38,141 nt of DNA from Lachnospiraceae bacterium. GTDB taxonomy: Bacteria; Bacillota; Clostridia; Lachnospirales; Lachnospiraceae. Shown piece by piece: positions 14,165 to 22,749 of the stretch; position 1 is the first letter of the stretch; the number at the start of each line of letters is the position of its first letter. The notes under the pieces are model-generated. The model saw nothing but the letters and a program-made list of their open reading frames with translations, was not told the origin of the DNA and searched no databases. The stretch is taken from contig VSOC01000007.1 of NCBI GenBank assembly GCA_009774615.1, positions 29,487-67,627 of the forward strand, read 5' to 3'. A program made the position numbers and the translations under genes.

Positions 14165-16582
14165 ATGAAAGATATTTACAGGATTAGTACACGCCCAGTT
14201 TCAATAGAGGAAAATCAAATCCGGGGAGAGAGGTATCGGATTACGATGCTTACGGAGGGGTTGGTTCGGCTGGAGTATAGTGAGGATGGGGTTTTTGAGG
14301 ATCGTCCTACGCAGATGGCACTGAACCGGGATTTTCCTAAGACGGAGTTTCATTTGATTCACAGGCCGGATGGGATTGAGGTTCATACGTCGAGGGTTCA
14401 GTTGATTTATAATGAAGAGATGTTTTCCGCGCATGGATTGAGCATTCAGGTTAAGGGGAATTTAAGTGCTTATCACAGCATCTGGCGTTTTGGGGAAGAG
14501 GTTCATGATTTGGGCGGGACAGCCAGGACGCTGGATTTGGCAGATGGAGAAGTAGAACTGGATCATGGCGTGGTTTCGTCGTTTGGTTATTCTCTTCTGG
14601 ATGACAGCCATTCGCAGGTGCTTTTGGAGGACGGATGGCTTGCGCCGAGGAAGAAGGGAATTTTGGATTTATACTTCTTTGGTTACGGGCATGATTATAA
14701 ACAGGCTTTGAAGGATTTTTATTTTCTCTGCGGGAAAACGCCGATGCTTCCGCGGTATGCTCTTGGGAACTGGTGGAGTCGTTTTTATCCGTATACGGAG
14801 GAGAGCTATGTGGAGCTGATGGATCGTTTTGCGCAGGAGAATCTTCCGTTTACGGTGGCGGTTATCGATACCGAATGGCATGTGATGGATATTGATGAGA
14901 AGTACGGGAGCGGGTGGACAGGGTATACCTGGAACCGGGAGTATTTTCCTGAACCGGAGAGGTTTCTTGGTGAACTTCATCGGCGGGGGATGTATACGGC
15001 GTTAAATATTCATCCGGCAGAGGGTGTGAAGGCGCACGAGGAAATGTATGTGGATATGGCGAAGGCCATGGGTGTGGATTATGCCAATGAAGATCCGGTG
15101 AACTGTGATTTGGCTGACCCGAAGTTTATTGAGAATTATTTTACTTATCTGCATCATCCAAGGGAAGAGGAAGGTGTGGACTTCTGGTGGATTGACTGGC
15201 AGCAGGGAACGAACTGTAAGGTAGAGGGGCTTGATCCGCTTTGGATATTGAATCATTATCATTTTTTGGATAATGCAAAGAGCGGGAAGAGGCCGATGAC
15301 GTTTTCGCGTTATGCCGGGCCGGGAAGTCACCGCTATCCGGTTGGGTTTTCCGGGGATACGATTGTCACCTGGAAGTCTTTGGATTTTCAGCCGTATTTT
15401 ACAGTGAATGCGGCAAATATCGGTTATGGATGGTGGAGCCATGATATCGGCGGGCATATGATGGGTTGTAAGGATGATGAACTGGTAGCGCGCTGGACGC
15501 AGTTTGGAGTGTATTCGCCGATTATGCGTCTGCACAGTTCCCGAAGTGCGTTTAACGGGAAGGAGCCGTGGCGGTTTAAGAAGGAAACAGAGATTGTCAT
15601 GGGAGAGGCCCTGCGTCAGCGCCATCGGATGATGCCTTATCTGTATTCGATGAATTACCGGAGTTTTCAGGAGGATATGCCGATCGTTGAGCCGATGTAT
15701 TATGAGTATCCAGAGGAAAAAGAGGCGTATCAGGTTAAGAATCAGTATTATTTTGGAAGTGAACTGATTGTCGCTCCGATTACGGAAAAGAGAGCCGCTG
15801 GGATCAATATGTCGGGGATAAAGGTGTGGCTGCCGGAGGGTGTCTGGTATGATATTTATACCGGGATGATGTACGAGGGCGGTCGGAGTCTTCGGATGTA
15901 CCGGGATTTGAACAGTATTCCTGTGCTGGCGAAGGCCGGGGGAATTTTACCGCTGACAGAAGAGATTTCTGCATCGGAGGCGGGAAAGAACCCAGATTCG
16001 TTAAAGATTGCCGTATATGCGGGGGCGGACGGGGAGTTTATGCTCTATGAGGATGATAATCTCACCTCGGCCTATGCAGACGGCGTCTGTGCAAAGACGA
16101 GGATGGTGTATCGGGAAGGCAGAGATGACAGGGCAGTATTTGTTATGGAGCCGACAGAAGGGGATTTAAGCCTGATTCCGGCGCAGCGGGAGATTACCGT
16201 GGAACTTACCGGGTTTTTGCCGGAGGCGGTTAAGGATGCTGCGGTAATGCTGGATGGAACTGCCTTGGCTGAGGATAGCAGAAGTGTTGCTTATGATCGT
16301 GAAAAGCAGGCGGTTGTGGTTTGGATTGAAGCGGTAAGGATGGGAGAGAAGCTGGAAATTTCTCTGCCGTTGAAGTATCGGTCATGGGAAAACGGTGTGG
16401 ATAAGAGAATCTTTGATTTCTTAAACCAGGCGGAGATTTCTTTTGTCCAGAAGGATGAGATTTATGAACTGGTGAAGAAGGAGAGAAGGGTTCCTGTCCT
16501 GCTCTCTCAGTTAAGCGCTATGGAAGTTGATGATACACTTTATGAAGTATTGGCTGAACTGCTTACGGGGATGATGGCATAA
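14165..16582 (+). CDS. glycoside hydrolase family 31 (alpha-glucosidase/alpha-xylosidase type)
   Basis: 805 aa from ATG 14165, with AGAAAGGG about 11 bases upstream; an in-frame TTG at 14156 is too close to that site. An N-terminal beta-sandwich is followed by the (beta/alpha)8 barrel (about 190-520) and C-terminal beta domains. The catalytic nucleophile is Asp344 in FWWIDWQQG and the probable acid/base is Asp398 in GFSGDTIVTW. WWSHDIGG and the loop with MRLHSSRS fit GH31. There is no signal peptide, so it cleaves imported oligosaccharide in the cytoplasm. The last 70 residues extend past the usual end (helical, with KKERRVPVLLSQLSAME). The exact substrate cannot be read from sequence. Confidence 0.92.
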   Translation: MKDIYRISTRPVSIEENQIRGERYRITMLTEGLVRLEYSEDGVFEDRPTQMALNRDFPKTEFHLIHRPDGIEVHTSRVQLIYNEEMFSAHGLSIQVKGNLSAYHSIWRFGEEVHDLGGTARTLDLADGEVELDHGVVSSFGYSLLDDSHSQVLLEDGWLAPRKKGILDLYFFGYGHDYKQALKDFYFLCGKTPMLPRYALGNWWSRFYPYTEESYVELMDRFAQENLPFTVAVIDTEWHVMDIDEKYGSGWTGYTWNREYFPEPERFLGELHRRGMYTALNIHPAEGVKAHEEMYVDMAKAMGVDYANEDPVNCDLADPKFIENYFTYLHHPREEEGVDFWWIDWQQGTNCKVEGLDPLWILNHYHFLDNAKSGKRPMTFSRYAGPGSHRYPVGFSGDTIVTWKSLDFQPYFTVNAANIGYGWWSHDIGGHMMGCKDDELVARWTQFGVYSPIMRLHSSRSAFNGKEPWRFKKETEIVMGEALRQRHRMMPYLYSMNYRSFQEDMPIVEPMYYEYPEEKEAYQVKNQYYFGSELIVAPITEKRAAGINMSGIKVWLPEGVWYDIYTGMMYEGGRSLRMYRDLNSIPVLAKAGGILPLTEEISASEAGKNPDSLKIAVYAGADGEFMLYEDDNLTSAYADGVCAKTRMVYREGRDDRAVFVMEPTEGDLSLIPAQREITVELTGFLPEAVKDAAVMLDGTALAEDSRSVAYDREKQAVVVWIEAVRMGEKLEISLPLKYRSWENGVDKRIFDFLNQAEISFVQKDEIYELVKKERRVPVLLSQLSAMEVDDTLYEVLAELLTGMMA

Positions 16583-16644
16583 AGCTGGACGTAAGGACAG
16601 AAGTTTCCTTTGACTAGAAATGGAATAGAATAAAGAAAAAACAG

Positions 16645-16682
16645 AACCGCCAGGCGAAAGAAGTATATTGCCCGGCGGTTTT
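16645..16682. terminator. bidirectional terminator between convergent GH31 and LacI genes
   Basis: AACCGCCAGGC (16645-16655) pairs with GCCCGGCGGTT (16670-16680) with one mismatch. TTTTG follows on the plus strand. The minus strand gives GGTTCTGTTTTTTC, a better U-tract for the regulator gene that ends at 16688. Confidence 0.75.
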
Positions 16683-16687
16683 GCATG

Positions 16688-17683
16688 TCAGCCATAATTT
16701 TTTCTGGTTGTTCCGCCCTCCACAAATTCTACCGGAAGCATAGTCATCTCCCTGGCGGGTTCTTTGCGGATGAGTTTGAGCAAATTGTTTACTGCGGCCC
16801 GTGCCATTTCTTCGATGGGCTGGGCAATGGAGGAAACCAGGTAAGGTCCTCGGTTCATCTGCCGCAAGCCGTCGTGACCGATGAGCTGAACATCTTCCGG
16901 CACGCGGATGTGCAGGTGGCTCAGCAGATCCAACACAATCAGGGCCAGGCTGTCCGTGCTGGTGTAAATGCCGTCAAAACTTGCTTTGCCATCGATAATG
17001 CGTTCTTTAAGATAGTTTCGGATTGTTCCGTCATCAATTGCACCTGTGTCGTCCCCGGAATCTAACATTTCGTAAGCAGTCTTTTTTTCCCGGCACATGG
17101 AAGCAAAGCCCTCGCCGCGTTTTAGGGTTTCGCTGCTTAGGTGCGAGCCGGATCGGATAAAGAGCAGTTTCTGGCATCCCCCGTCAATCAGGCGTTTGGC
17201 CGCGAGTTCGCCGCCGTGGAAGTTATCGGAGGATACACAGCATACCTTGTGCTGTAAATGCCGGTCAATCATTACGACAGGAATATCTCCGGCGAGGGAG
17301 AGTTCCGTTTCGTTAAAGGTAATGCCCATGATGCCGTCCACTTTATTCTGTCTTGCAAGGCGGAGATAATAGGAATCTTTTTCCGGATCGCTCTGGGACT
17401 GGCAGAGGAACATCCGATATCCCGATTTGTAGAGTTCTTGTTCTGCCGCACAGACCAGACGGGCAAAGAAGGGATTTAAAATATCCGGGATAATGACGGC
17501 GACTGTGTAAGTATAGCTGGTTTTTAAGCCCCGGGCGTAATAGTTCATCTGATAGCCTAAGCGTTCGATGGATTCTTCTACTTTTCGCTTATTTTCCGGG
17601 CTGACATAGTGCCCGTTTAATACCTTGGAAACGGTTCCCACCGCTACACCGGCATCGCTTGCCACATCCTTGATTGTTGCCAT
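16688..17683 (-). CDS. LacI-family transcriptional regulator (ScrR-like position)
   Basis: 331 aa with the HTH TIKDVASDAGVAVGTVSKVLNG and a full sensor domain (VAVIIPDILNPFFARLV, GIYTSTDSLAL, QLIGHDGLRQM). It is intact, unlike the transport and hydrolase genes upstream of it. AGGAG lies before the ATG, immediately after a hairpin that closes the GH32 remnant. It is the last gene of the decayed operon and is the natural candidate to bind the TGAAACGTTTCA and TGAAACGATTCA sites in that operon's promoter region. Sucrose or a fructan product as effector is inferred from the GH32. Confidence 0.9.
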   Translation of the reverse strand: MATIKDVASDAGVAVGTVSKVLNGHYVSPENKRKVEESIERLGYQMNYYARGLKTSYTYTVAVIIPDILNPFFARLVCAAEQELYKSGYRMFLCQSQSDPEKDSYYLRLARQNKVDGIMGITFNETELSLAGDIPVVMIDRHLQHKVCCVSSDNFHGGELAAKRLIDGGCQKLLFIRSGSHLSSETLKRGEGFASMCREKKTAYEMLDSGDDTGAIDDGTIRNYLKERIIDGKASFDGIYTSTDSLALIVLDLLSHLHIRVPEDVQLIGHDGLRQMNRGPYLVSSIAQPIEEMARAAVNNLLKLIRKEPAREMTMLPVEFVEGGTTRKNYG

Positions 17684-17700
17684 AATCCTTTACTCCTAAA

Positions 17701-17741
17701 AGCCCGGACAGTAACCATAAATAAAGTTTCCTGTTCGGGCT
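17701..17741 (-). terminator. hairpin between GH32 remnant and LacI gene
   Basis: AGCCCGGACAG (17701-17711) pairs with CTGTTCGGGCT (17731-17741), 11 bp with one wobble. On the minus strand it runs into TTTTAGGAG, so the regulator's ribosome site starts right at the stem base. It may act as a partial terminator or modulate translation. Confidence 0.55.
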
Positions 17742-17777
17742 ATACTCTTTTTCTTTATTTTTTATGCTCTGTTTTGT

Positions 17778-18799
17778 TTATGCCTGAACTCTGATCTCGC
17801 ACCATTCCATAGAAGAAATTTCTGCATTCGATTCAACGGTCAGGGTGCTGCGGAGGATGTTTTCTTCCATTTCCACCGCACCATAAATTATACCATGATT
17901 TCCAAAAAACTCAAGTACTTCCTGATCAATGATTAACCGCAAATCCAGGTTTTCTTTATGACTGAATGCAATAAATGCCGTGTCTGCGTGTTTTTCCAGA
18001 TCGTTAAAGCGGATGGTTTCCCGGACGAAGTCAACAATGATTTCATAATTGCCCAGAGAAAGCTTTGTTATTCCTTTTTTCTGTGCCTTCCAGGAAATAT
18101 GAATGTCCAGTGGTGTTCCGTTAAGGGGAAGCCGGGTGTGGTTTTTCCCTTTTTCCAGTTGATGTATCGGGCTTAAAACGGCCTGCAGTTCACGCACGGG
18201 CTGGAATTTCAGATGATACTGCCCGTCTTTGGAAACCAGGGAGAGTTCTGCCGGGATGGACATCAGTCCCCGGTAGTTCCCGCGGCAGTTATCCATCCGC
18301 AGCCGGAAAAGGCTGTCCCGTATTCGTCCGGTTCCATTGCCATAGGGCGGTGTTCCCAGGTAAGGAGATCCCGGCTTACGGCGTGGCCCCAGTGCATATT
18401 TCCCCAGACAACTCCGTAAGGATTCCACTGGTAGTAGAGGTGGTAGACACCGTCGGCAAAGACCATGCCGTTGGGGTCGTTATTCCAGCCGATTTCCGGG
18501 GAAAAATGCAGCTTGGGGCGGAAAGGATAGACGTTCTGTACCTTCTCCCGATAGCAGAAGATACCATAGAGCATATCTTCCTCAACCTCACCGCAGATTT
18601 CAATTTCCTGTCCAAGATAACGGCCAACATCCATAGAGGTATAAAAATCTTTTTCCTTGCCGCCCAGGTGAATATCGATTTCCTGGATTTTTTCCCGGTT
18701 CGGACAGTTGTTTTGATGAAGATAGAGATGGAGTTTGACTTCGGGATTTTCCTTTTCTACGGGAAGCCATAAATAGGGTTCGCTGATATGCAGCAGCAT
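17778..18799 (-). pseudogene. GH32 beta-fructosidase (sucrose/fructan hydrolase) with internal deletion and frameshift
   Basis: The 5' part (start 18799) has about 100 residues of N-terminal domain and then the GH32 start with nucleophile motif GWNNDPNG, HLYYQWNPYG, MHWGHAVSRDLLTWEH and GTAFSG; it then stops at 18263. The 3' part, in another frame, resumes as MDNCRGNYRGLMSIPAELSL, where a GH32 barrel ends, and continues through the C-terminal beta-sandwich to a stop at 17778. Some 200-250 residues, including the RDP and acid/base EC motifs, are gone. The junction is near 18296-18310. The enzyme would have cut sucrose or fructo-oligosaccharides; it cannot be active now. Confidence 0.85.
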
Positions 18800-18888
18800 G
18801 GTATTTTCCTCCTGTTTGTTTTCATTTCCTGCCGAAGGCGATTGTATTCGGGTATTCTTAGAGCGTCCGGCAAATTTGTTTTATGCAG

Positions 18889-20232
18889 TTAGTTCTTTGC
18901 CCCCGTAGATGCGACACCTGCAACATAGTATTTCTGCAGGGATAAAAAGATAATCAGCACGGGGATGGTGACAATGGTCAGTCCAGCCATAACATTGCCG
19001 TAGTTTACCGGAGAGATGCTGAACAGGCTGCTTAACGCCATCTGGATCGTCTGTTTTCCGGTGTCGGAGATAACCATAACCGGCCATACGAAATCATTCC
19101 ACAGAGCGATAAAGACCAGGATGGTTACGGTGGCATAGATTGGCTTGGCTAAAGGCATAATCCGTTGGAAAAAGATCCGCAGGGCGCTTGCGCCGTCGAG
19201 TTTTGCCGCCTCTTCGATGCTTTCCGGGATGCCAAGGAAGTTCTGCCGGAATAAGAAGATGTACATGGGACTGGCAATGGCGGGAAGAATCAGTGCTAAG
19301 TAGGAGTTTGACAGGCCCATCTGGTTGTACTTAAAGCCGGTCTGGTAAATCTCATAGACAATGGTCATAGTGGCGTTCTGCGGGCCTCCGGCGGTCATCA
19401 TCATCGGCTGGATAATTAACTGGAAGGCGCTGACCACGATATTTAAGGAAACAAACACGGCGATATTGCTTAAACCGGGCAGGGTGATATTAACAAACTG
19501 CTGGAACGGTGTAGCGCCGTCAACCTCTGCGGCTTCATAAAGAAACTGCGAGATGTCCTGCAGACCGGAGAGGAAGATCATCATCTGGAAGCCGCAGCCC
19601 TGCCAGGCGGATAAAACCACAATACAGAGCATGGCGGTTTTCGGATCATTTAAAAACTTAAACGGCCCGATGCCCAAGCTTCCAAGCAGGGAGTTGAGAA
19701 GTCCGTTATTCGGGTTATAAATATACGACCATAAAATAGAAACAACAACTAAACCATCATGCGCCCACATGCAGTCGCACCACCATAGATGAAAGTCTGC
19801 TGGGCGCACTTGGAATACCTGAACTTAGACCGCCTAATCGGCGGTGAACTTTCATAGTAAAGATAATACGGTCGGGGCAAAGAATGCCAGCCGGTAAATG
19901 GAAATCCCTTTAAGCTTGCGGTTGACCAGGAGGGCCAGACCCAGGGCAAGCCCCACCTGCAGCGGCACAACCAAGATAACAAAGACAAAGGTATTGATGA
20001 TGCTTTTAATAAATACGGTGTCTTTGGTCAGCTTGATAAAGTTTTTCAGCCCGGTAAACTCGGTTGCGCCAGGTTTTAAAATATTATAATTGGTAAAACT
20101 GTTTCCAATGGTAAGAATAAACGGAACAAGTAAGAAAATCGAGAGCAGAACTACCGCAGGAGTGATAAATGCCAGTCCTGTCAGGTTTTCTTTGGTTAAT
20201 GATTTCTTTGCTGTGACGGTCTTTACCTTCAT
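18889..20232 (-). pseudogene. two fused CUT1 permease genes, split by a 108-bp insertion
   Basis: The start at 20232 (MKVKTVTAKK) has GGGAGG 6 bases upstream. The MalF-type permease runs to FFAPTVLSL, where a 108-bp insertion (19750-19857) brings a stop. Beyond it the same protein resumes as VVVSILWSYIYNPNNG and continues past its EAA loop (YEAAEVDGATPFQQF) to YNQMG. There, near 19311-19325, it joins in frame to the middle of a MalG-type permease (NSYLALILP, ESIEEAAKLDGASALRIFF) that ends normally with YYVAGVASTGAKN. The C-terminus of the first permease and the N-terminal half of the second are lost. So there are two separate lesions in one locus, and no functional channel. Confidence 0.88.
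19750..19857 (+). mobile_element. 108-bp non-autonomous insertion (MITE/PATE-like)
   Basis: Removing 108 bp restores the permease frame exactly (T-V-L-S-L-V-V-V-S), and TAAA flanks both sides (19750-19753 and 19858-19861). The insert has two hairpins. The left one has arms GCGCCCA (19761-19767) and TGGGCGC (19801-19807), with inner GCAG/CTGC pairs. The right one is ACCGCC, TAATC, GGCGGT (about 19829-19845), followed by GAACTTTCAT. Two subterminal hairpins without a long terminal inverted repeat resemble palindrome-associated elements mobilised by IS200/IS605 TnpA; that link is inference. Confidence 0.7.
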
Positions 20233-20257
20233 CCGTGGCCTCCCTTTCTTTTTGTCT

Positions 20258-20314
20258 TGCGCCCGGCAGATATTCATCTATAGCAGCGCGTCTGCCTGTG
20301 GGCGCATAATGGTT
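20258..20314 (-). repeat. second copy of the element's left hairpin
   Basis: Aligned without gaps to 19752-19808 in the opposite orientation, 47 of 57 bases agree by my count. Shared blocks include ATGCGCCCACA, ATAGATGAA and GGGCGCA, and the changes in the stem partly preserve pairing. It lies between the binding-protein stop (20327) and the permease ribosome site. It has no right hairpin, so it is a partial or older copy. Confidence 0.75.
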
Positions 20315-20326
20315 ATGATGCAGTAT

Positions 20327-21216
20327 CTATTCGGTATCCGTCTGGAAATTATACTGGGTTACAGCCTGGTCAAGCGCTTCTTTCACGTCCATTCCGGTCA
20401 GCACATTCTGAACTGCCGTAGCGAACTGGTTGCTGGCTACCGCATAATTGACCGATACCGGACGGGCCTTTGCCGTGTTGGCAAGCTGGTACTGGAATAC
20501 GCTTAAGGGCTCTTCATTAAACGCAGGAATTTCGGAAAATGCAGACTGTCTGGAAGGCGGCATGGAGTTTGCTTCATACATTCCCTTTGCAGCATCGGTG
20601 CTGGTCATAAAGCGGAGAAGTTCTGCTGCACCTTCCTTTTTCTCCTCGGCACACTGTCCGGAGATGGCAAAGGTCCAGGAACCACAGGCAGATACTTGTA
20701 GAAGATACCCACCGAAGAATCCATGGCTCCTAAGGTGTAAAGCTTTCCGTCGTAGGTTCCCTGCTGGATAATAGAAGGGTTAAAGTCGGAGAGTTCTTCT
20801 TCCGTAAAATACGCATCGATCGGGACAATGGCTCCCGCGTCCGCATACTGGGCAACCGTAACACCGTCAACCGTGTAGACATCGGGAAGTCCGCCGTTGG
20901 AGATTGCCGCGTTGATCTTATCGTCATAGCCGCCGGCATCACCGGAACGGGCAATCTGGGAAAGGTTGGCGTGGTATTTTCCGGCATACTGCTCATTAAA
21001 GGCCTCGATTAGACGGGCATAATGTTTTCCCTCGTCCGAACTGTCGGTTTCATGTACCCAGATGCTCAGTTCTATCGAACCGTCCGCAGCCGTTTCGGCC
21101 TCTGTGGTTTTCTGACCGGAAGATGCGCCGCCGCAGCCCGTCAGCAAAGACATCGCCATACTGCCGGCCAATAAGAGGCTGACTGCCTGTTTGTTTCGTT
21201 TGTTTGTCTTTTTCAT
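20327..21216 (-). pseudogene. sugar ABC substrate-binding lipoprotein with internal deletion and frameshift
   Basis: The start at 21216 gives a signal peptide with lipobox LTGC (Cys28) and the N-terminal lobe of an extracellular solute-binding protein (SIELSIWVHETDSSDEGKHY, GLPDVYTVDG, GKLYTLGAMDSSVGIFYK). Near 20695-20700 the frame breaks. The next frame continues as SACGSWTFAISGQCAEEKKE and the C-terminal lobe (FMTSTDAAKGMYEANSMPPS, FATAVQNVLTGMDVKEALDQ), ending at 20327. Roughly 100-150 residues between the lobes are missing. It was the first gene of the GH32 operon. Confidence 0.88.
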
Positions 21217-21264
21217 GTTCTCTTTCCTCCATTTTTGTGTTTGATTGGTTTTTTGCCGGCTTTT

Positions 21265-21276
21265 TGAAACGTTTCA
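21265..21276. promoter_or_regulatory. LacI-family operator (proximal)
   Basis: TGAAACGTTTCA, a perfect 12-bp palindrome with central CG, about 50 bases upstream of the binding-protein start. Confidence 0.7.
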
Positions 21277-21293
21277 TATCATCGCTTTAATGA

Positions 21294-21391
21294 TGCACCT
21301 TCTATAAAGAATGAAAAACCCGTCCGATGGCAGTTCTGGGAAGAAAATGCTAAATGCTGTGCAGGGGTTGGGCGGTATTATAGAAGATGCA
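21294..21391 (-). repeat. 14-bp inverted repeat in the operon leader
   Basis: TGCACCTTCTATAA (21294-21307) and TTATAGAAGATGCA (21378-21391) are complementary with one mismatch and enclose about 70 bases. It lies inside the presumed 5' untranslated RNA between the two operators. A leader structure is possible. Confidence 0.5.
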
Positions 21392-21406
21392 CAATCGAAT
21401 TTAAAA

Positions 21407-21459
21407 TGAAACGATTCAACTTATGTTTTTGTTATAATCATGTCAAAAGCAGTTGTCAA
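21407..21459 (-). promoter_or_regulatory. promoter and distal LacI operator of the decayed operon
   Basis: Minus strand TTGACA (21454-21459), 17-bp spacer, TATAAC (21431-21436). TGAAACGATTCA (21407-21418) follows just after the expected transcription start. With the site at 21265, spacing of about 142 bp would allow looping. Regulatory DNA is intact although the genes are not. Confidence 0.72.
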
Positions 21460-21565
21460 TATTTTTTAAAATTTCTTTTTTGCACAAGAATATAAGCATA
21501 TTTTTATACAAATACTACAAAAGCCGGATAAGGACGATATCGCCCGAAAACACGGAAACTTATTA

Positions 21566-21594
21566 TTGACAGATTTCCTGTTTTGGAAGATAAT
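21566..21594 (+). promoter_or_regulatory. promoter of ilvE
   Basis: TTGACA (21566-21571), 17-bp spacer, GATAAT (21589-21594), 36 bases before the ilvE start. Confidence 0.7.
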
Positions 21595-21630
21595 GATAAA
21601 AAATAGATTGCAGGAAAGGAAGAGAGAAGA

Positions 21631-22701
21631 ATGCAGACGATAAGAATTGAAAAAACAACCTGTCCAAAGGAAAAGCCGGGAAAAGATAATCCTCTGGTTT
21701 TTGGTACGATTTTTACGGACCATATGTTTATGATGGATTATGAGGAGGGAAAAGGCTGGATAGACCCAAGAGTCGTGCCCTACCAGAAACTGGAACTTGA
21801 GCCTTCCTGCATGGTCTTCCATTACGGTCAGGAGATGTTTGAAGGGTTAAAGGCTTATAAGTCGGATGATGGAAGGATTTTATTATTCCGCCCGGATATG
21901 AATATCAAGCGTGCGAACCGCAGCAACCGCCGGATCTGTATCCCGGAGATTCCGGAAGATATTTTTATGGAAGCATTAAAAACCGTAGTTAAGGTCGATG
22001 CGGACTGGATTCCCACAAAACCGGGAACCTCTCTTTATATCCGCCCGTTCATCATTGCCACCGATCCGTTTTTAGGCGTTCGTCCGTCCCATACGTACAA
22101 ATTTATGATTATTCTTTCGCCGGTGGGCGCTTATTATGAGAGCGGCTTAAATCCGGTCAAGATTTGGATTGAGGACGAATATGTAAGAGCAGTAAAGGGC
22201 GGTATCGGCGAGGCCAAGACCGGCGGTAATTATGTAGCTTCTTTAGCCAGCCAGGTGAAAGCGCACGACGAGGGCTATGCCCAGGTGCTCTGGTTAGACG
22301 GTGTGGAAAGAAAGTATATCGAAGAAGTAGGCGCGATGAATATTTTCTTTAAGATTAACGGAACCGTCGTAACTCCTCAGTTAAACGGAAGCATACTTCC
22401 CGGCGTGACCAGAGATTCTGCTTTGTATTTATGTCGTCAGTGGGGAATCCCGGTCGAAGAGCGCAGGATTTCCGTCGATGAGGTTATCAAGTCGGCAGAG
22501 AGCGGCGAGATGGAAGAATGTTTTGGGACAGGCACGGCTGCTGTGGTATCTCCTGTAGGAGAACTTCGGTTTGAGCAGGAAAAGATGCCGATTGGAGAAA
22601 ACCGGATCGGTGAACTGACCCAGAGAATTTACGATACCATCACGGGTATTCAGCTTGGCCGGATTGAGGGGCCCAAGGGCTGGAGCGTGGAAGTAAAATA
22701 A
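21631..22701 (+). CDS. ilvE: branched-chain amino acid aminotransferase
   Basis: 356 aa, the long fold-type IV PLP enzyme that interconverts branched-chain amino acids and their 2-oxo acids with glutamate. FHYGQEMFEGLKAY, RPDMNIKRAN and LYIRPFIIATD lead to the PLP lysine Lys196 in EAKTGGNYVASL. EEVGAMNIFF, LNGSILPGVTRDS and CFGTGTAAVVSPVG bind the cofactor phosphate and substrate. The family usually has KCGGNYA; Thr replaces Cys here, a mild change. AGGAAAGGAAG lies upstream. It stands alone after its own promoter. Confidence 0.94.
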   Translation: MQTIRIEKTTCPKEKPGKDNPLVFGTIFTDHMFMMDYEEGKGWIDPRVVPYQKLELEPSCMVFHYGQEMFEGLKAYKSDDGRILLFRPDMNIKRANRSNRRICIPEIPEDIFMEALKTVVKVDADWIPTKPGTSLYIRPFIIATDPFLGVRPSHTYKFMIILSPVGAYYESGLNPVKIWIEDEYVRAVKGGIGEAKTGGNYVASLASQVKAHDEGYAQVLWLDGVERKYIEEVGAMNIFFKINGTVVTPQLNGSILPGVTRDSALYLCRQWGIPVEERRISVDEVIKSAESGEMEECFGTGTAAVVSPVGELRFEQEKMPIGENRIGELTQRIYDTITGIQLGRIEGPKGWSVEVK

Positions 22702-22749
22702 ATGATTGTTGTTTAGCAGGTTGGCGCAGGTTCTGCCCGGGCACTACAT

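Noticed and set aside
15002..15625. 207-codon minus-strand frame inside the GH31 gene
   Set aside because: It is antisense to a gene with clear catalytic motifs, and its basic composition is typical of a shadow of G-rich coding DNA.
20233..20277. ATG 20277 as start of the first permease of the decayed operon
   Set aside because: This extension is encoded partly by the hairpin repeat (20258-20314). The GGGAGG site selects ATG 20232.
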